Source of the DNA: Rhodoferax sp.
GTDB lineage: Bacteria > Pseudomonadota > Gammaproteobacteria > Burkholderiales > Burkholderiaceae_C
DNA length: 57,754 nt
Assembly: GCF_025354435.1 (NCBI RefSeq)
Contig: NZ_JANXMU010000051.1
Coordinates: 1 to 57,754, forward strand
Direction of reading: 5' to 3'
Shown: piece by piece, positions 42,376-51,646 of the stretch
Numbering within the stretch: the first letter of the stretch is position 1
Layout of the letters: each line of letters begins with the position of its first letter
Position numbers and translations under genes: made by a program
Notes under the pieces: generated by a model
Told to the model about the DNA's origin: nothing
The model's input: only the letters and a program-made list of their open reading frames with translations
Databases searched by the model: none

Positions 42376-43095
42376 GTGTTGCGCTGGCCCCTGCCCGCGT
42401 TGCTCGCCTGGGGCGGTGCCTGGGCGCTGTTCACCACGCTGCTGCAGCTGGGTCTGCCAGGCATCGCCGCGCTGCTGCTGGCTACCGCCGGGGGCGCGGC
42501 CTGTAGCCTGCTGGGTGCCACCTGGTGGCGGCGCGGGCTGATTGCGGCGGGTTTTCCGCTGTCGCTGGCGCTGTCGGGCACGGCGGCGCTGCCCGCTTGG
42601 GCCTGGCTGCTGCCACTGGCCTTGCTGCTGCTGGTTTACCCATTGAACGCCTGGCGTGATGCCCCGCTGTTTCCCACGCCCGTACGGGCTTTGCAGGGCC
42701 TGGCGGCGGCGATTCCCTTACCCGAGGGTGCCCTGGTGCTGGATGCTGGTTGCGGCCTGGGCCACGGCCTGCAGGCCCTGCGCCTGGCCTACCCGCAGGC
42801 CCGGCTGCACGGCCTGGAGTGGAGCTGGCCGCTGCGCGCTGTGTGCGCCCTACGCTGCCCCTGGGCCCGCGTGCGCCAGGGCGACATCTGGCGCGCCGAC
42901 TGGGCACCTTACGCGTTGGTCTACCTGTTCCAGCGGCCCGAGAGCATGGCCCGTGCCTTTGCCAAGGCCCAGGCGCAGATGCAGTCGGGCGCGTGGTTGG
43001 TGAGCTTGGAGTTTGAGGTGGTGGGCGTGGTGGCTACCGGGCGGTTGCATGCCCCGGACGGGCGGGCGGTGTGGCTGTACCGGGTGCCGGCCTAA
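42376..43095 (+). CDS. Membrane-anchored SAM-dependent methyltransferase
   Basis: A 239-residue protein with three or four hydrophobic segments in the first 90 residues (WPLPALLAWGGAWALFTTLLQLG, LPGIAALLLATAGGAACSLL, LIAAGFPLSLALSGTAALPAWAWLLPLALLLLV) followed by a class I methyltransferase core: motif I ALVLDAGCGLGHGLQAL, motif II LHGLEWSWPLRAV, and DIWRADWAPYALVYLFQRPE. The GTG at 42376 is 4 bases after the parB stop, so it is likely co-transcribed. Its target is unknown. A membrane-anchored methyltransferase could act on a lipid, quinone or membrane protein. Confidence 0.8.
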   Translation: MLRWPLPALLAWGGAWALFTTLLQLGLPGIAALLLATAGGAACSLLGATWWRRGLIAAGFPLSLALSGTAALPAWAWLLPLALLLLVYPLNAWRDAPLFPTPVRALQGLAAAIPLPEGALVLDAGCGLGHGLQALRLAYPQARLHGLEWSWPLRAVCALRCPWARVRQGDIWRADWAPYALVYLFQRPESMARAFAKAQAQMQSGAWLVSLEFEVVGVVATGRLHAPDGRAVWLYRVPA

Positions 43096-43130
43096 AACGG
43101 CATAGGACAACGCTGAGCTACGGGCCATGA

Positions 43131-43156
43131 AAAAAGCCTCCCGCAGGAGGCTTTTT
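43131..43156. terminator. Bidirectional Rho-independent terminator
   Basis: AAAAAGCCTCC, loop CGCA, GGAGGCTTTTT: a strong hairpin with A tract on one side and T tract on the other, between convergent transcription units. Confidence 0.93.
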
Positions 43157-43173
43157 AAAAGGGCGGCGGTGGT

Positions 43174-43995
43174 TTACTGGCTTACTTTGAGTACGCCCCC
43201 TTTGCCCAGGCCGCCCTTGACTTCTTGTGCCTTGTAGTTGCGCAGTGAAATTACCATGCTGTTGTAGGCATCGACAAAAGCCGATACCGTGGCTTTGCCC
43301 GCTGGCGTGCGTGAAAAGCCGCCCAGGCCGGCTGCTGCACCGCCGCCAAAGGCACCCAGCGCGGCACCGTAGTTGGTGGCGGTGGAGTTGCCTTCGGAGA
43401 TGGCGATTTACACCGACGACCGGATGTCGAACAGCGACAGCGTAACGACTGAGGACTTGCTTTCCAGTGAGCCCGCGACGGCACCCATCCCACGGCCGAG
43501 CAGGCCGCCCAACGCGCCTGCGATCTTGCCGGTGGATTCGTTGTCAATAACGATGGCCGGGTCCAGGAAGTAATCAGCCGCTACGCGTTGGCCTTTTTGT
43601 TGTTGCGAACCGGCGCGGAACTCGCCCGAATTGCGTTGCTTGTCGGTGATTGCCGAGAGCTTGCTTTCCATGCGGTTATTGCCGATGGAGGTGATCACGA
43701 AGCAGTTGGATTGCTGTACCGCCAGGTGCAACAGGGGTTCGATGCTGGTGACTTGGGTGGCTGCGCCAAAGCTGGCATACCAATCCTTGCCACGGCCATC
43801 GTCTACCGCCAGTGTGCCCAATGGTGCTGCGCAACGCTCCAGGCTGGAACTGGCCCCTGCGCTGGTACCGCCAGCTGCACCGCCCTGGACGGCAGTGGGG
43901 GCATTGCCCGCGGTGATTTGGCCGCCGCCGCACCCAGCGAGCGCGAGGCTACAGGTCAGGGCGGCCCAACGGAAGATTTTTTGCGATGTGTGCAT
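43174..43995 (-). pseudogene. CsgG-like lipoprotein gene with in-frame TAA
   Basis: From the ATG at 43995 the frame encodes a lipoprotein (MHTSQKIFRWAALTCSLALAGCGGG, lipobox LAGC) with a CsgG/HfaB-like core (TSIEPLLHLAVQQSNCFVITS, GGLLGRGMGAVAGSLESKSSVVTLSLFDIRSSV). It then hits TAA at 43408-43410. The same frame continues for 77 further codons with clearly protein-like IAISEGNSTATNYG, AGLGGFSRTPAGKATVSAFVDAYNSMVIS, and ends at TAA 43174-43176. A single C-to-T change from CAA (Gln) would make the stop. The truncated product would be 195 residues. CsgG-type lipoproteins form outer-membrane secretion channels. The product may be non-functional, or two pieces may work; I favour loss of function. 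Confidence 0.75.
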
Positions 43996-44044
43996 GGCTA
44001 AGTCTTTCAAAGCGAAGGTTGCAGGTTGGAAAAATAAATCCAGA

Positions 44045-44623
44045 TCAACGGTAGTACCAGCCGGAAGGGCCCCAGGCCCAGTAGTAGACGTAACCGGTTG
44101 CCCACCAGCCGTACCACGATTGGCGGTAGGTTTCGCGCCACCAGTAGTTCTCTTGGTCGGTCTTTTTGGCAGCCTGGGCTTCGGCCAGCAGCTTTTTGGC
44201 TTCTTTGTTACCACTGCCCGAGGCGAGCAGCAGCCATTTTTCAGCCTCTTGTGGATCGGAGCCCATTTCTTCCAGGCCCATCAGGTAGAAGCGGCCCAGG
44301 GCCAGTTGCGCCTGCTGGTTGCCATGGTCGCCGGCCTCGCGCACCCAGCGCAGTGCCTGGTAACTGTCGCGCTTGATGCCGTCACCTCGGAAGTAGCGCA
44401 GACCCAGGTCGAAGGCAGCTTTGGGGTCTTTGTTTGCCAGTTGCGTCAGAGCGGCAATGCGGCGGGTCTCTTCTGGATTCGCATCAAAGGTGGCATCCAA
44501 AGTGGCCGAATTGCGGGGCCGGTCGGAGCAGCCCATATCGTCACAAATGCGGATGGTTTTCTCGGCCGTCTGGGCACCTGCGGCCAGCGAGGCCAGCAGG
44601 AACGAAAGGAGCAAAAATTTCAT
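44045..44623 (-). CDS. Exported Sel1-repeat protein
   Basis: The 192-residue protein has a signal peptide (1-19, ending AAGA), a CDDMGC cysteine pair, then two or three Sel1-type TPR repeats (AAFDLGLRYFRGDGIKRDSYQALRWVREAGDHGNQQAQLALGRFYLMG; AEKWLLLASGSGNKEAKKLLAEA) and a Trp/Tyr-rich tail (YWWRETYRQSWYGWWATGYVYYW). Sel1 proteins act as protein-interaction scaffolds. It lies 49 bases upstream of the CsgG-like gene in the same direction and may work with it at the cell surface. Confidence 0.82.
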   Translation of the reverse strand: MKFLLLSFLLASLAAGAQTAEKTIRICDDMGCSDRPRNSATLDATFDANPEETRRIAALTQLANKDPKAAFDLGLRYFRGDGIKRDSYQALRWVREAGDHGNQQAQLALGRFYLMGLEEMGSDPQEAEKWLLLASGSGNKEAKKLLAEAQAAKKTDQENYWWRETYRQSWYGWWATGYVYYWAWGPSGWYYR

Positions 44624-44839
44624 AAAAATTCCTTCAACTTTATTATTGTATTCAAAACAGATACTAAAGTTTACATGCCTGGGCTTCCCGGGGGGAGAGT
44701 AAGTTTCTGATTAACCGGGTTGCAAACCACTACGCCGACAAACCAATAGGCTGGCGCGCGCAGCGGCGCAATGCGGGCCCAGGGCCGCTGGATAGAATTA
44801 GCCTATGGAAGAACCCCACGCCCCCCACCTGGTCGCTGA

Positions 44840-46120
44840 ATGCCCCGCATTCTGATCGCGACGCGGGGCTCGTTCGGCGACTTTCATCCCTTTTTGGGCG
44901 TGGCCCAAGTGCTGCGCCAGCGCGGGCACGCGGTGGTCTTTGTGACCAATGCGCACAACCTGGACGGCATCTGCAAAGAGGGTTTCGATGCCCATGCCTT
45001 CGATGCCCACGATGCGCTCACGGATGCGCCGCGCCCGGAAACCGCAGGTCTTCCGATAGATGGCAGCAGCCGAGGCAGTCAGCGCATGCTGCGCCGACTC
45101 GGCGGCCAGTTGCTGGCCGAATACACCCTGATCCACCGTCTGGCCCGAAGCGCCGACATGCTGGTGGGGGCGCAAACCAGCCTGGCCTTGCCTTTGGTGG
45201 CCCGGGTGCTGCAGCGGCCCTGGGTGTTTGCCGCGGTGTCGCCCATGGCGTTTTTGTCGATGGATGATCCACCCTACGTGCATGGCCTGCGCACCGTGCG
45301 GCGTGGTGGGCCGTTGCCGGATTGGCTGCGCAGAGCTTGTATGCATTTGCTGCGCTTTGCCACCGCACAAAATATCCTGGGTTACCGTCCGCTGGAAAAG
45401 CGCCTGGGCCTGGAGCCCCGGCATCCGCTGTTTGAAGCGCGCTATTCCCCGCACGGCAATCTGGCGCTGTTTTCTTCCTTGCTGGCGGCACCCCAGGCCG
45501 ACTGGCCGGTGCCGGTCGTCCCATGCGGATTCACCTTTTTTACGCCGCAAGGCAACGCTCCCGAGGATGCGGCGCTGGCCGACTTTTTGGCTGCCGGGCC
45601 GCCGCCGGTGGTGTTCACCCTGGGCTCGGTATCGCGCGCGTCACCACGCGGGTTTTACCGCCACGCGATGGCGGCCTGTGCTGCGTTGGGCTTGCGCGCC
45701 GTGCTGGTCAAAAAAACCTCGGTAGATCTGGGGCCGCTGCCCGATACCGTGTTTGCCGCCAACTTTGCGCCGTACGCCCAGTTGTTTGCCCAGGCCCGCG
45801 CGGTGGTGCACCACGGCGGTGTTGGCACGATTGCGCAATGCCTGCGCTGGGGCCAGCCGCAGCTGGTAGTGCCGCTGGCGCTGGACCAGTTTGACAATGC
45901 CTTTCGTACCCAGGCGCTGGGATGTGCCCGCGTGCTGCCGTTTGGCCAGGTGAACACCGAGCGCCTCACGGCCGAATTGCAAGCCCTGCTGGCCGACCCT
46001 GCACCCACCCACCGTGCCCAGCACCTGGCGCGCGCGATGGCGCAAGAGCACGGTGCCGAGGTGGCGGCGGATGCAATAGAACGGCTGTGTCCAAGCCCGG
46101 CGGCGTCAACATATTCTTAG
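44840..46120 (+). CDS. Glycosyltransferase (UGT/MGT-like, GT1 family)
   Basis: The 426-residue protein has the GT-B fold of GT1 enzymes: N-terminal RILIATRGSFGDFHPFLGVAQVLRQRGHAVVFVTN, C-terminal VVFTLGSVSR, LRAVLVKK and the nucleotide-sugar motif VVHHGGVGTIAQCLRWGQPQLVVPLALDQFDNA. Such enzymes transfer glucose, rhamnose or a similar sugar to lipids, sterols or secondary metabolites. Starts 216 bases after the Sel1 gene on the other strand. Confidence 0.93.
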   Translation: MPRILIATRGSFGDFHPFLGVAQVLRQRGHAVVFVTNAHNLDGICKEGFDAHAFDAHDALTDAPRPETAGLPIDGSSRGSQRMLRRLGGQLLAEYTLIHRLARSADMLVGAQTSLALPLVARVLQRPWVFAAVSPMAFLSMDDPPYVHGLRTVRRGGPLPDWLRRACMHLLRFATAQNILGYRPLEKRLGLEPRHPLFEARYSPHGNLALFSSLLAAPQADWPVPVVPCGFTFFTPQGNAPEDAALADFLAAGPPPVVFTLGSVSRASPRGFYRHAMAACAALGLRAVLVKKTSVDLGPLPDTVFAANFAPYAQLFAQARAVVHHGGVGTIAQCLRWGQPQLVVPLALDQFDNAFRTQALGCARVLPFGQVNTERLTAELQALLADPAPTHRAQHLARAMAQEHGAEVAADAIERLCPSPAASTYS

Positions 46121-46173
46121 ATATCGCCCTGGTGGTAGCGCCTAAGATGTGGAGTACGTTGAAAGACTTTTCC

Positions 46174-47073
46174 ATGCATTACCTCCAATTTGCATTGTGG
46201 GCAGTGGCTGGGGTGGTGGCGAGCGGTGTCCAGGCGCAGAGCCTTTTTTCTGTATCCACACTGCCCGGTTTATCCCCGGCACATCCGGTGCCCGTGCTGC
46301 AGCGCGGGCCCTTGCAGCCACCGCTGCGCTACCGCGTCATCGTGTTGGCGGGTGCGGGCTGCTCCGGCATGGCACCGGTGGCGGGCACCTACTTTGCCGG
46401 TTTACCGCATGCCCAAGTGTTGGTGCTGCACAAGCCGGGCGCCGACCCGAACGCAGGGCTGGAGCCAGCGGTCTGTCCCACCGGCTTTAACCAGCGCGAC
46501 CAGCTGGTCCGTTGGCAGGAAAGTGCCCGTGCCGCCCTGCGTGCCGATGCCTCGAAACAGGTGGGCAGCGCCCCGGTGCGGCAGCTGCTGGTGGGCATCG
46601 CCGACGGTGTGGATTTGTTACCCGCGCTGGCCACCGAGGTGCCCCATCTGGCCGGGCTGGTGCTGCTCTCCGGCTCTGGGCTGGACCCGCGGGAGGCGGG
46701 TCTTCTACAGGCGCAGCGCAGCGGCCAGCTCGCCGCCTGGCAATCGCTGGACCAGGCCCAGCGCTCCGATTCCGCCGACAGCACCAAAGTGCAGGGCCAT
46801 AGCCTGCGCTACTGGCGGGACCAGTGGCGCTGGCATACGGCCAAGCCCTTGATCGACTCGCCCTGGCCCATCTTGCAGATTTGGGGCGATGCCGATGCGC
46901 GGGTGCCAGCGGCCGCTTACCTGCGTTTCGCCGAACGCGCTGCGGGCCGTGTCGCACCCCTGTGCACCCGCCAGGTTGCCGCTGGCGACCCCGGTTTACA
47001 GCAGGTCTGGGCATGGCTGGAGAAGTGGGCGCAGGTGCCGGCGCAAGGGTTGTGCGAAGCCACGCTGCCTTGA
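46174..47073 (+). CDS. Exported alpha/beta-hydrolase-like protein lacking the nucleophile
   Basis: A 299-residue protein with a signal peptide (1-22, ending GVQAQ), then a hydrolase-like core: VIVLAGAGCSGMAPVAGTYFAGL, RQLLVGIADGVDLLPALATEVPHLAGLVLLSGSGLDP, LQIWGDADARVP. In place of the usual GxSxG elbow it reads GIADG, so the catalytic Ser is missing. The acid (GDAD) is kept, and the end of the protein has no clear catalytic His. An ATG 9 codons upstream at 46147 is an alternative start. Follows the glycosyltransferase by 53 bases. Confidence 0.7.
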   Translation: MHYLQFALWAVAGVVASGVQAQSLFSVSTLPGLSPAHPVPVLQRGPLQPPLRYRVIVLAGAGCSGMAPVAGTYFAGLPHAQVLVLHKPGADPNAGLEPAVCPTGFNQRDQLVRWQESARAALRADASKQVGSAPVRQLLVGIADGVDLLPALATEVPHLAGLVLLSGSGLDPREAGLLQAQRSGQLAAWQSLDQAQRSDSADSTKVQGHSLRYWRDQWRWHTAKPLIDSPWPILQIWGDADARVPAAAYLRFAERAAGRVAPLCTRQVAAGDPGLQQVWAWLEKWAQVPAQGLCEATLP

Positions 47074-47094
47074 TGCGGTTACTCCTGATTTAGG

Positions 47095-47150
47095 AGCGAT
47101 TAGTGTAGGTTTTATCTACGCTGGAGGCCTATTTGGCACTTATAAATAGG
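47095..47150. repeat. Intergenic repeat family A copy
   Basis: GATTAGTGTAGGTTTTATCTACGCTGGAGGCCTATTTGGC with an AATAGG end: GTGTAG pairs with CTACGC imperfectly. Confidence 0.5.
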
Positions 47151-47153
47151 GCC

Positions 47154-48554
47154 TTACAGCCTGAAAATCTTACCCGGATTCAGGATGTTCAGCGGGTCCA
47201 GCGCCTGCTTGATGGCGCGCATCATGGCCACTGCGCCATCTCCGGCTTCGGTGACCAAGAAGTCCATCTTGTGCAGGCCGATGCCGTGCTCGCCGCTGCA
47301 GGTGCCGTCCAGCGCCAGGGCGCGGGTCACCAGGGCGTGGTTCAGGGCTTCGGCTTTCTCCCTTTCCTCGGCGCTGTCGGGGTCGATCAAATAGCCGAAG
47401 TGGAAGTTGCCGTCGCCCACGTGGCCGACCAGAAAGTAGGGGATGCCGGACGCATCCGCCTCGGCCACCGAATCCAGCAGGCAGTCGGCCAGCCGCGAGA
47501 TGGGCACGCAGGTGTCGGTGGAGATGGCTTTGCAGCCGGGGCGCGACTGCACGGCGGCAAAGTAGGCGTTGTGCCGGGCCGTCCACAGGCGGGTGCGTTC
47601 CTCGGGCGTGCTGGCCCACTCGAACGCTTGGCCACCATGGTCGGAGGCAATCTCTTGCACCAGCTCAGCCTGCTCCTTGACGCCGGTGGGCGAGCCGTGG
47701 AACTCCATCAGCAGCATGGGTTCTTCGCGCAAACCGAGTTTGGCGTAGGCGTTGACCATGCGCACGGTGTTGGCGTCGATCAGCTCCACCCGGGCGATGG
47801 GTACGCCCAGTTGGATCACCTGGATGGTGGTGCGCACGGCGGCTTCGATGCTGGGGAACGAGCAGATGGCCGCCGAGATGGCCTCGGGCAGCGGGTAGAT
47901 TTTGAGGGTGACTTCGGTGACCACGCCCAGCGTGCCCTCGCTGCCCACCATCAGCCGCGTCAGGTCGTAGCCCGCGCTGGATTTTTTGGCGCGGGTGCCG
48001 GTGCGGATGGTGTCGCCGCGGGCCGTCACCACCTCTAGCGCCAGTACGTTTTCGCGCATGGTGCCGTAGCGCACGGCGTTGGTGCCGCTGGCCCGGGTGG
48101 CGCACATGCCACCAATGGACGCGTCCGCGCCGGGGTCGATGGGGAAGAACAGGCCGGTGTGTTTGATGGCCTCGTTGAGCTGCTTGCGCGTCACGCCGGG
48201 CTGCACCGTGACGGTGAGGTCGTCGGCATTGATGCTCAGGATGGCGTTCATGCGGGCCACATCCAGGCTGATGCCACCTTGCACCGCCAGCAAATGCCCT
48301 TCCAGCGACGAGCCCACGCCGAAGGGGATGATTGGCACAGCGTGGCTGGCAGCGAGTTTCACCGCATCGGCCACGTCGGCCGTGCTCTGGGCAAACACCA
48401 CGGCGGCAGGCGGCGGCACCGAGAACGCCGATTCGTCGCGCCCATGGTGCTCACGCACCGCCAGCGCCGTGCTGAACTGTGCGCCGAAGCGGCTTTGCAA
48501 GGCATCCACCAGAACGTCGGGAAGAGGGCGGATAGCGAAGGTCGGAGCATGCAT
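47154..48554 (-). CDS. FAD-linked oxidase (D-lactate/2-hydroxyacid dehydrogenase type)
   Basis: The 466-residue flavoprotein has the PCMH/FAD_binding_4 domain (FGVGSSLEGHLLAVQGGISLD, VTVQPGVTRKQLN, DPGADASIGGMCATRASG, GYDLTRLMVGSEGTLGVVTEV) and a C-terminal FAD-oxidase domain (GHVGDGNFHFGYLID with the His flavin/metal site, SGEHGIGLHKMDFL, DPLNILNPGKIF). This is the layout of LDHD/GlcD-type D-2-hydroxyacid dehydrogenases that pass electrons to quinone or cytochrome. The specific hydroxyacid cannot be told. It is divergent from the cobalamin adenosyltransferase gene. Confidence 0.92.
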   Translation of the reverse strand: MHAPTFAIRPLPDVLVDALQSRFGAQFSTALAVREHHGRDESAFSVPPPAAVVFAQSTADVADAVKLAASHAVPIIPFGVGSSLEGHLLAVQGGISLDVARMNAILSINADDLTVTVQPGVTRKQLNEAIKHTGLFFPIDPGADASIGGMCATRASGTNAVRYGTMRENVLALEVVTARGDTIRTGTRAKKSSAGYDLTRLMVGSEGTLGVVTEVTLKIYPLPEAISAAICSFPSIEAAVRTTIQVIQLGVPIARVELIDANTVRMVNAYAKLGLREEPMLLMEFHGSPTGVKEQAELVQEIASDHGGQAFEWASTPEERTRLWTARHNAYFAAVQSRPGCKAISTDTCVPISRLADCLLDSVAEADASGIPYFLVGHVGDGNFHFGYLIDPDSAEEREKAEALNHALVTRALALDGTCSGEHGIGLHKMDFLVTEAGDGAVAMMRAIKQALDPLNILNPGKIFRL

Positions 48555-48618
48555 GGGGGTATTCCGGTTAAAAGGATTTCACAGACAATTCTCCCCCTAT
48601 TCACACGAAGGACACGCT

Positions 48619-49185
48619 ATGGCGAATCGCCTGACACAGATCGCCACCCGCACCGGCGACAACGGCACCACCGGCCTGGGCGACAACACCCGCGTCTCCA
48701 AAAACAGCCTGCGCGTACACGCGATGGGCGATGTGGACGAGCTCAACAGCCACATCGGCCTGCTGCTGTGCGAGCCCATGCCCGAGGGTGTGCGTGCGCT
48801 GCTGGTGGAGGTGCAGCACCAGCTGTTCAACCTAGGCGGCGAGCTGTCCATCCCCGGCTTTGAGCTGCTCAAGCCCGAGGCTGTGCTGGCCCTGGACCAG
48901 GCCCTGGCCGAGCACAACGCCACGCTGCCCCGGCTGGCCGAATTCATCCTGCCCGCAGGCACCCGTGCCGCGTCGCAAGCCCACGTCTGCCGCACCGTGG
49001 CCCGCCGTGCCGAACGCACCGTGGTGGCGCTGGAGCAGCAGGACGCATTGAAAGACACGCCCCGGCACTACCTGAACCGCCTGAGCGACCTGCTGTTTGT
49101 GCTGGCCCGGGTGCTGAACCGCGTGGACGGGGGGGATGACGTGTACTGGAAGAGCGAACGCCTGGCGCGGGATGCGGCGGTTTGA
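48619..49185 (+). CDS. Cob(I)alamin adenosyltransferase (PduO type)
   Basis: The 188-residue protein has the PduO signature ATRTGDNGTTGLGDNTRVSKNSLRVHAMGDVDELNSHIGLLL, LFNLGGELSIPG, PAGTRAASQAHVCRTVARRAERTVVAL and LNRLSDLLFVLARVLNR. It transfers the adenosyl group of ATP to cob(I)alamin, making coenzyme B12. The ATG at 48619 follows a GAAGGA site. No B12-dependent enzyme is in the window. Confidence 0.95.
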   Translation: MANRLTQIATRTGDNGTTGLGDNTRVSKNSLRVHAMGDVDELNSHIGLLLCEPMPEGVRALLVEVQHQLFNLGGELSIPGFELLKPEAVLALDQALAEHNATLPRLAEFILPAGTRAASQAHVCRTVARRAERTVVALEQQDALKDTPRHYLNRLSDLLFVLARVLNRVDGGDDVYWKSERLARDAAV

Positions 49186-49189
49186 ATGC

Positions 49190-49243
49190 TCTTATATTAG
49201 TAGCTACTAGCGTAGATTGAATATGCGCTGGAGGCACTTTTTA
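49190..49243. repeat. Intergenic repeat family A copy
   Basis: CTCTTATATTAGTAGCTACTAGCGTAGATTG then AATATGCGCTGGAGGC, between the adenosyltransferase and the convergent LysR gene. Confidence 0.6.
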
Positions 49244-49272
49244 CTTAAATTTTTGGTGCAAGCACCTCTACC

Positions 49273-50199
49273 CTAACCTGCGTGCGCCAACCGCAAGCAC
49301 TCCTGCAGCGCCCGTGTCGCCCGTGACGGCTCGGGGGTGCGCCGGGCGATGGCCAGAAACTGGCATTCGTAGCGGAACAGCGTGGGCTGCACGGCCCGCA
49401 TCTGGCCTTTTTGCACAAAGCCTTCGGCGTAGTGGTCGGGCAGAAAACCCAGGTACAGGCCTGACAGGATCAGCGTGGCGATGGACTCCTGGTCGAAGCC
49501 AGTGGCCTTGCGCGGCAGGCGTTCACGCTGGCTGATTTCCATGTTCGGGGAGTGCTGGCCCAGCCCGGCAAACGGGTAGCGGCGCAGGTCGTCCCAGCCC
49601 ATGCCCTGCATGTCCTGGCCAAACAGCGGGTGCTGCACGCTGCAGTAGAGGTGCATGGTTTCGCCAAACAGCGCGTCGTAGGCCAGGCTGTCGGAGTGGC
49701 GGTGGCTGGGGATGATGCCCAGGTGAAAGCTGCCGTCCATCACCCCGCGCTCGATGGCGTGGATGGTGGCCACGTGCAGGCACAGGCTGACCTCTGGGGC
49801 CAGCGCTGCAAACCGGGCAATCGCCGCACTGATGCGGGCCTGCGGGTTGCTGGCGGTCTTGTCGAACACCGCCAGGTGCAGCTCCCCGCCCATGCGGTGG
49901 TGCAGCGCATCCACGCTGGCGCGGAAGGCATCGGCCCCGGCCAGCAGGCGCAGCGTCTCGGTGTAGATCTGCTGGCCCTCGGGGGTCAGCGCAAAGCCGC
50001 TGCGGCCGCGTCGGCACAGGGTCAGGCCGAGGCGGGTTTCCAGGTCCTTGACGTGGCGACTCACGGTGGAGGTGCCGATGTTCAGCTCCAGCTCGGCCGC
50101 CGCCATGCCCCCGCACTCGACCACGCTTTTGAACACCCGCAGCAGGCGGATGTCCATGTCGGTCAACTGGCCCAGCACGGCTTTGTTCTTTACTTGCAT
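49273..50199 (-). CDS. LysR-family transcriptional regulator
   Basis: The 308-residue protein has an N-terminal LysR helix-turn-helix (MDIRLLRVFKSVVECGGMAAAELELNIGTSTVSRHVKDLETRLGLTLCRRGRSGFALTPEGQQIY) and a periplasmic-binding-like effector domain (FHLGIIPSHRHSDSL, YLGFLPDHYAEGFV). It is divergent from the omega-amino-acid aminotransferase gene with 91 bases between the starts, so it is the likely regulator of it. Confidence 0.93.
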   Translation of the reverse strand: MQVKNKAVLGQLTDMDIRLLRVFKSVVECGGMAAAELELNIGTSTVSRHVKDLETRLGLTLCRRGRSGFALTPEGQQIYTETLRLLAGADAFRASVDALHHRMGGELHLAVFDKTASNPQARISAAIARFAALAPEVSLCLHVATIHAIERGVMDGSFHLGIIPSHRHSDSLAYDALFGETMHLYCSVQHPLFGQDMQGMGWDDLRRYPFAGLGQHSPNMEISQRERLPRKATGFDQESIATLILSGLYLGFLPDHYAEGFVQKGQMRAVQPTLFRYECQFLAIARRTPEPSRATRALQECLRLAHAG

Positions 50200-50290
50200 A
50201 TTCTGCTAACTACAGAGTGGTATTTAACTCTTTATGAGAGTAACAGGGGCGGCCAGAATCCGCCTATTCTTTTTCAATCTGGAGCGCGCC

Positions 50291-51646
50291 ATGGACATGA
50301 CCGATACCCAACAACTGCAGCAAGCTGTACGTCCCCGTACGGATGCCGCATGGCTCAACGCGCACTGGATGCCCTACACCGGCAACCGCAACTTCAAGGC
50401 CGACCCGCGCATCATCACCAGCGCCAAGGGTTGCTACTACACCGACATCGACGGCCGCCAGATTCTGGATGGCCTGTCGGGCCTGTGGTGTTCCGGCCTG
50501 GGCCATGGCCGCGCCGAGTTGACGGCCGCCGCCACCCGCCAGATGGCCACGCTGGACTACGCGCCTGCGTTCCAGTTCGGCCACCCGTTGTCGTTCGAGC
50601 TGGCCAACAAGCTGGTCGAACTAACCCCGGACGGCCTGGACCACGTGTTCTTCACCGGCTCCGGTTCCGAAGCCGCCGATACCTCGCTGAAGATGGCGCG
50701 CGCCTACTGGCGCACCAAGGGCCAGGCCAGCAAGACCCGTTTCATTGGCCGCGAAAAGGGCTACCACGGTGTGGGCTTTGGCGGCATCTCGGTGGGCGGC
50801 ATCGGTGCCAACCGCAAGATGTTTGGCGAAGCCTTGCAGGCCGACCACCTGCCGCACACCCAGCTCAAAAGCAACGCGTTCTCGCGCGGCATGCCGAAGA
50901 CCGGCGTGGAACTGGCCGACGAGCTGCTGGACCTGATCACGCTGCACGATGCCAGCAACATCGCGGCGGTGATCGTCGAACCCATGTCCGGCTCGGCCGG
51001 TGTGGTGGTGCCGCCGGTGGGCTACCTGCAGCGCCTGCGCGAGATCTGCACCGCGCACAACATTCTGCTGATTTTTGACGAAGTGATCACCGGCTTTGGC
51101 CGCATGGGCGCGATGAGCGGTGCCGAGGCCTTTGGCATCACGCCCGACATCATGAACGTGGCCAAGCAGATCACTAACGGCTCCCAGCCCATGGGCGCGG
51201 TGCTGGTCGGCAAGGAAATTTACGACACCTTCATGCACGCCGGTGCGCCCGACTACATGCTGGAATTCGCCCACGGCTACACCTACTCGGCCCACCCCGT
51301 GGCCTGCGCCGTGGCCCTGGCCACGCTGGACATTCTGGTGAAAGAGGACATGCCCCAGCGCGTGCGCGCCATCGCCCCGCGTTTCGAAAACGCCGTGCAC
51401 AGCCTGCAAGGTGCCAAGCATGTCACCGACATCCGCAACTACGGCCTGGCCAGCGGCGTTACCCTGGCCGCCTACCCCGGCGAGCCCGCCCGCCGCCCGT
51501 ATGAAGTGGCGATGGCGATGTGGAAGAAGGGCTTCTACGTGCGCTACGGTGCGGACACCATCCAGATGGCCCCGCCGTTTGTCATCACCGCGGCCGAAAT
51601 CGACAGCATGGTGAATGCACTGGGCGAAGTTCTGAACGCGAACTGA
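50291..51646 (+). CDS. Omega-amino acid:pyruvate aminotransferase (class III)
   Basis: The 451-residue PLP enzyme has AHWMPYTGNRNFKADPRI, DGLSGLWCSGLGHG, VFFTGSGSEAADTSLKMARAYW, IFDEVITGFGRMG and the PLP Lys in NVAKQITNGSQPMGAV (Lys292), plus the FAHGYTYSAHPVACAVALATLDIL signature. This is the beta-alanine/omega-amino acid:pyruvate transaminase branch, which converts beta-alanine or other omega-amino acids and pyruvate to the semialdehyde and alanine. The ATG at 50291 follows GGAG; an ATG two codons later is possible. Confidence 0.94.
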   Translation: MDMTDTQQLQQAVRPRTDAAWLNAHWMPYTGNRNFKADPRIITSAKGCYYTDIDGRQILDGLSGLWCSGLGHGRAELTAAATRQMATLDYAPAFQFGHPLSFELANKLVELTPDGLDHVFFTGSGSEAADTSLKMARAYWRTKGQASKTRFIGREKGYHGVGFGGISVGGIGANRKMFGEALQADHLPHTQLKSNAFSRGMPKTGVELADELLDLITLHDASNIAAVIVEPMSGSAGVVVPPVGYLQRLREICTAHNILLIFDEVITGFGRMGAMSGAEAFGITPDIMNVAKQITNGSQPMGAVLVGKEIYDTFMHAGAPDYMLEFAHGYTYSAHPVACAVALATLDILVKEDMPQRVRAIAPRFENAVHSLQGAKHVTDIRNYGLASGVTLAAYPGEPARRPYEVAMAMWKKGFYVRYGADTIQMAPPFVITAAEIDSMVNALGEVLNAN

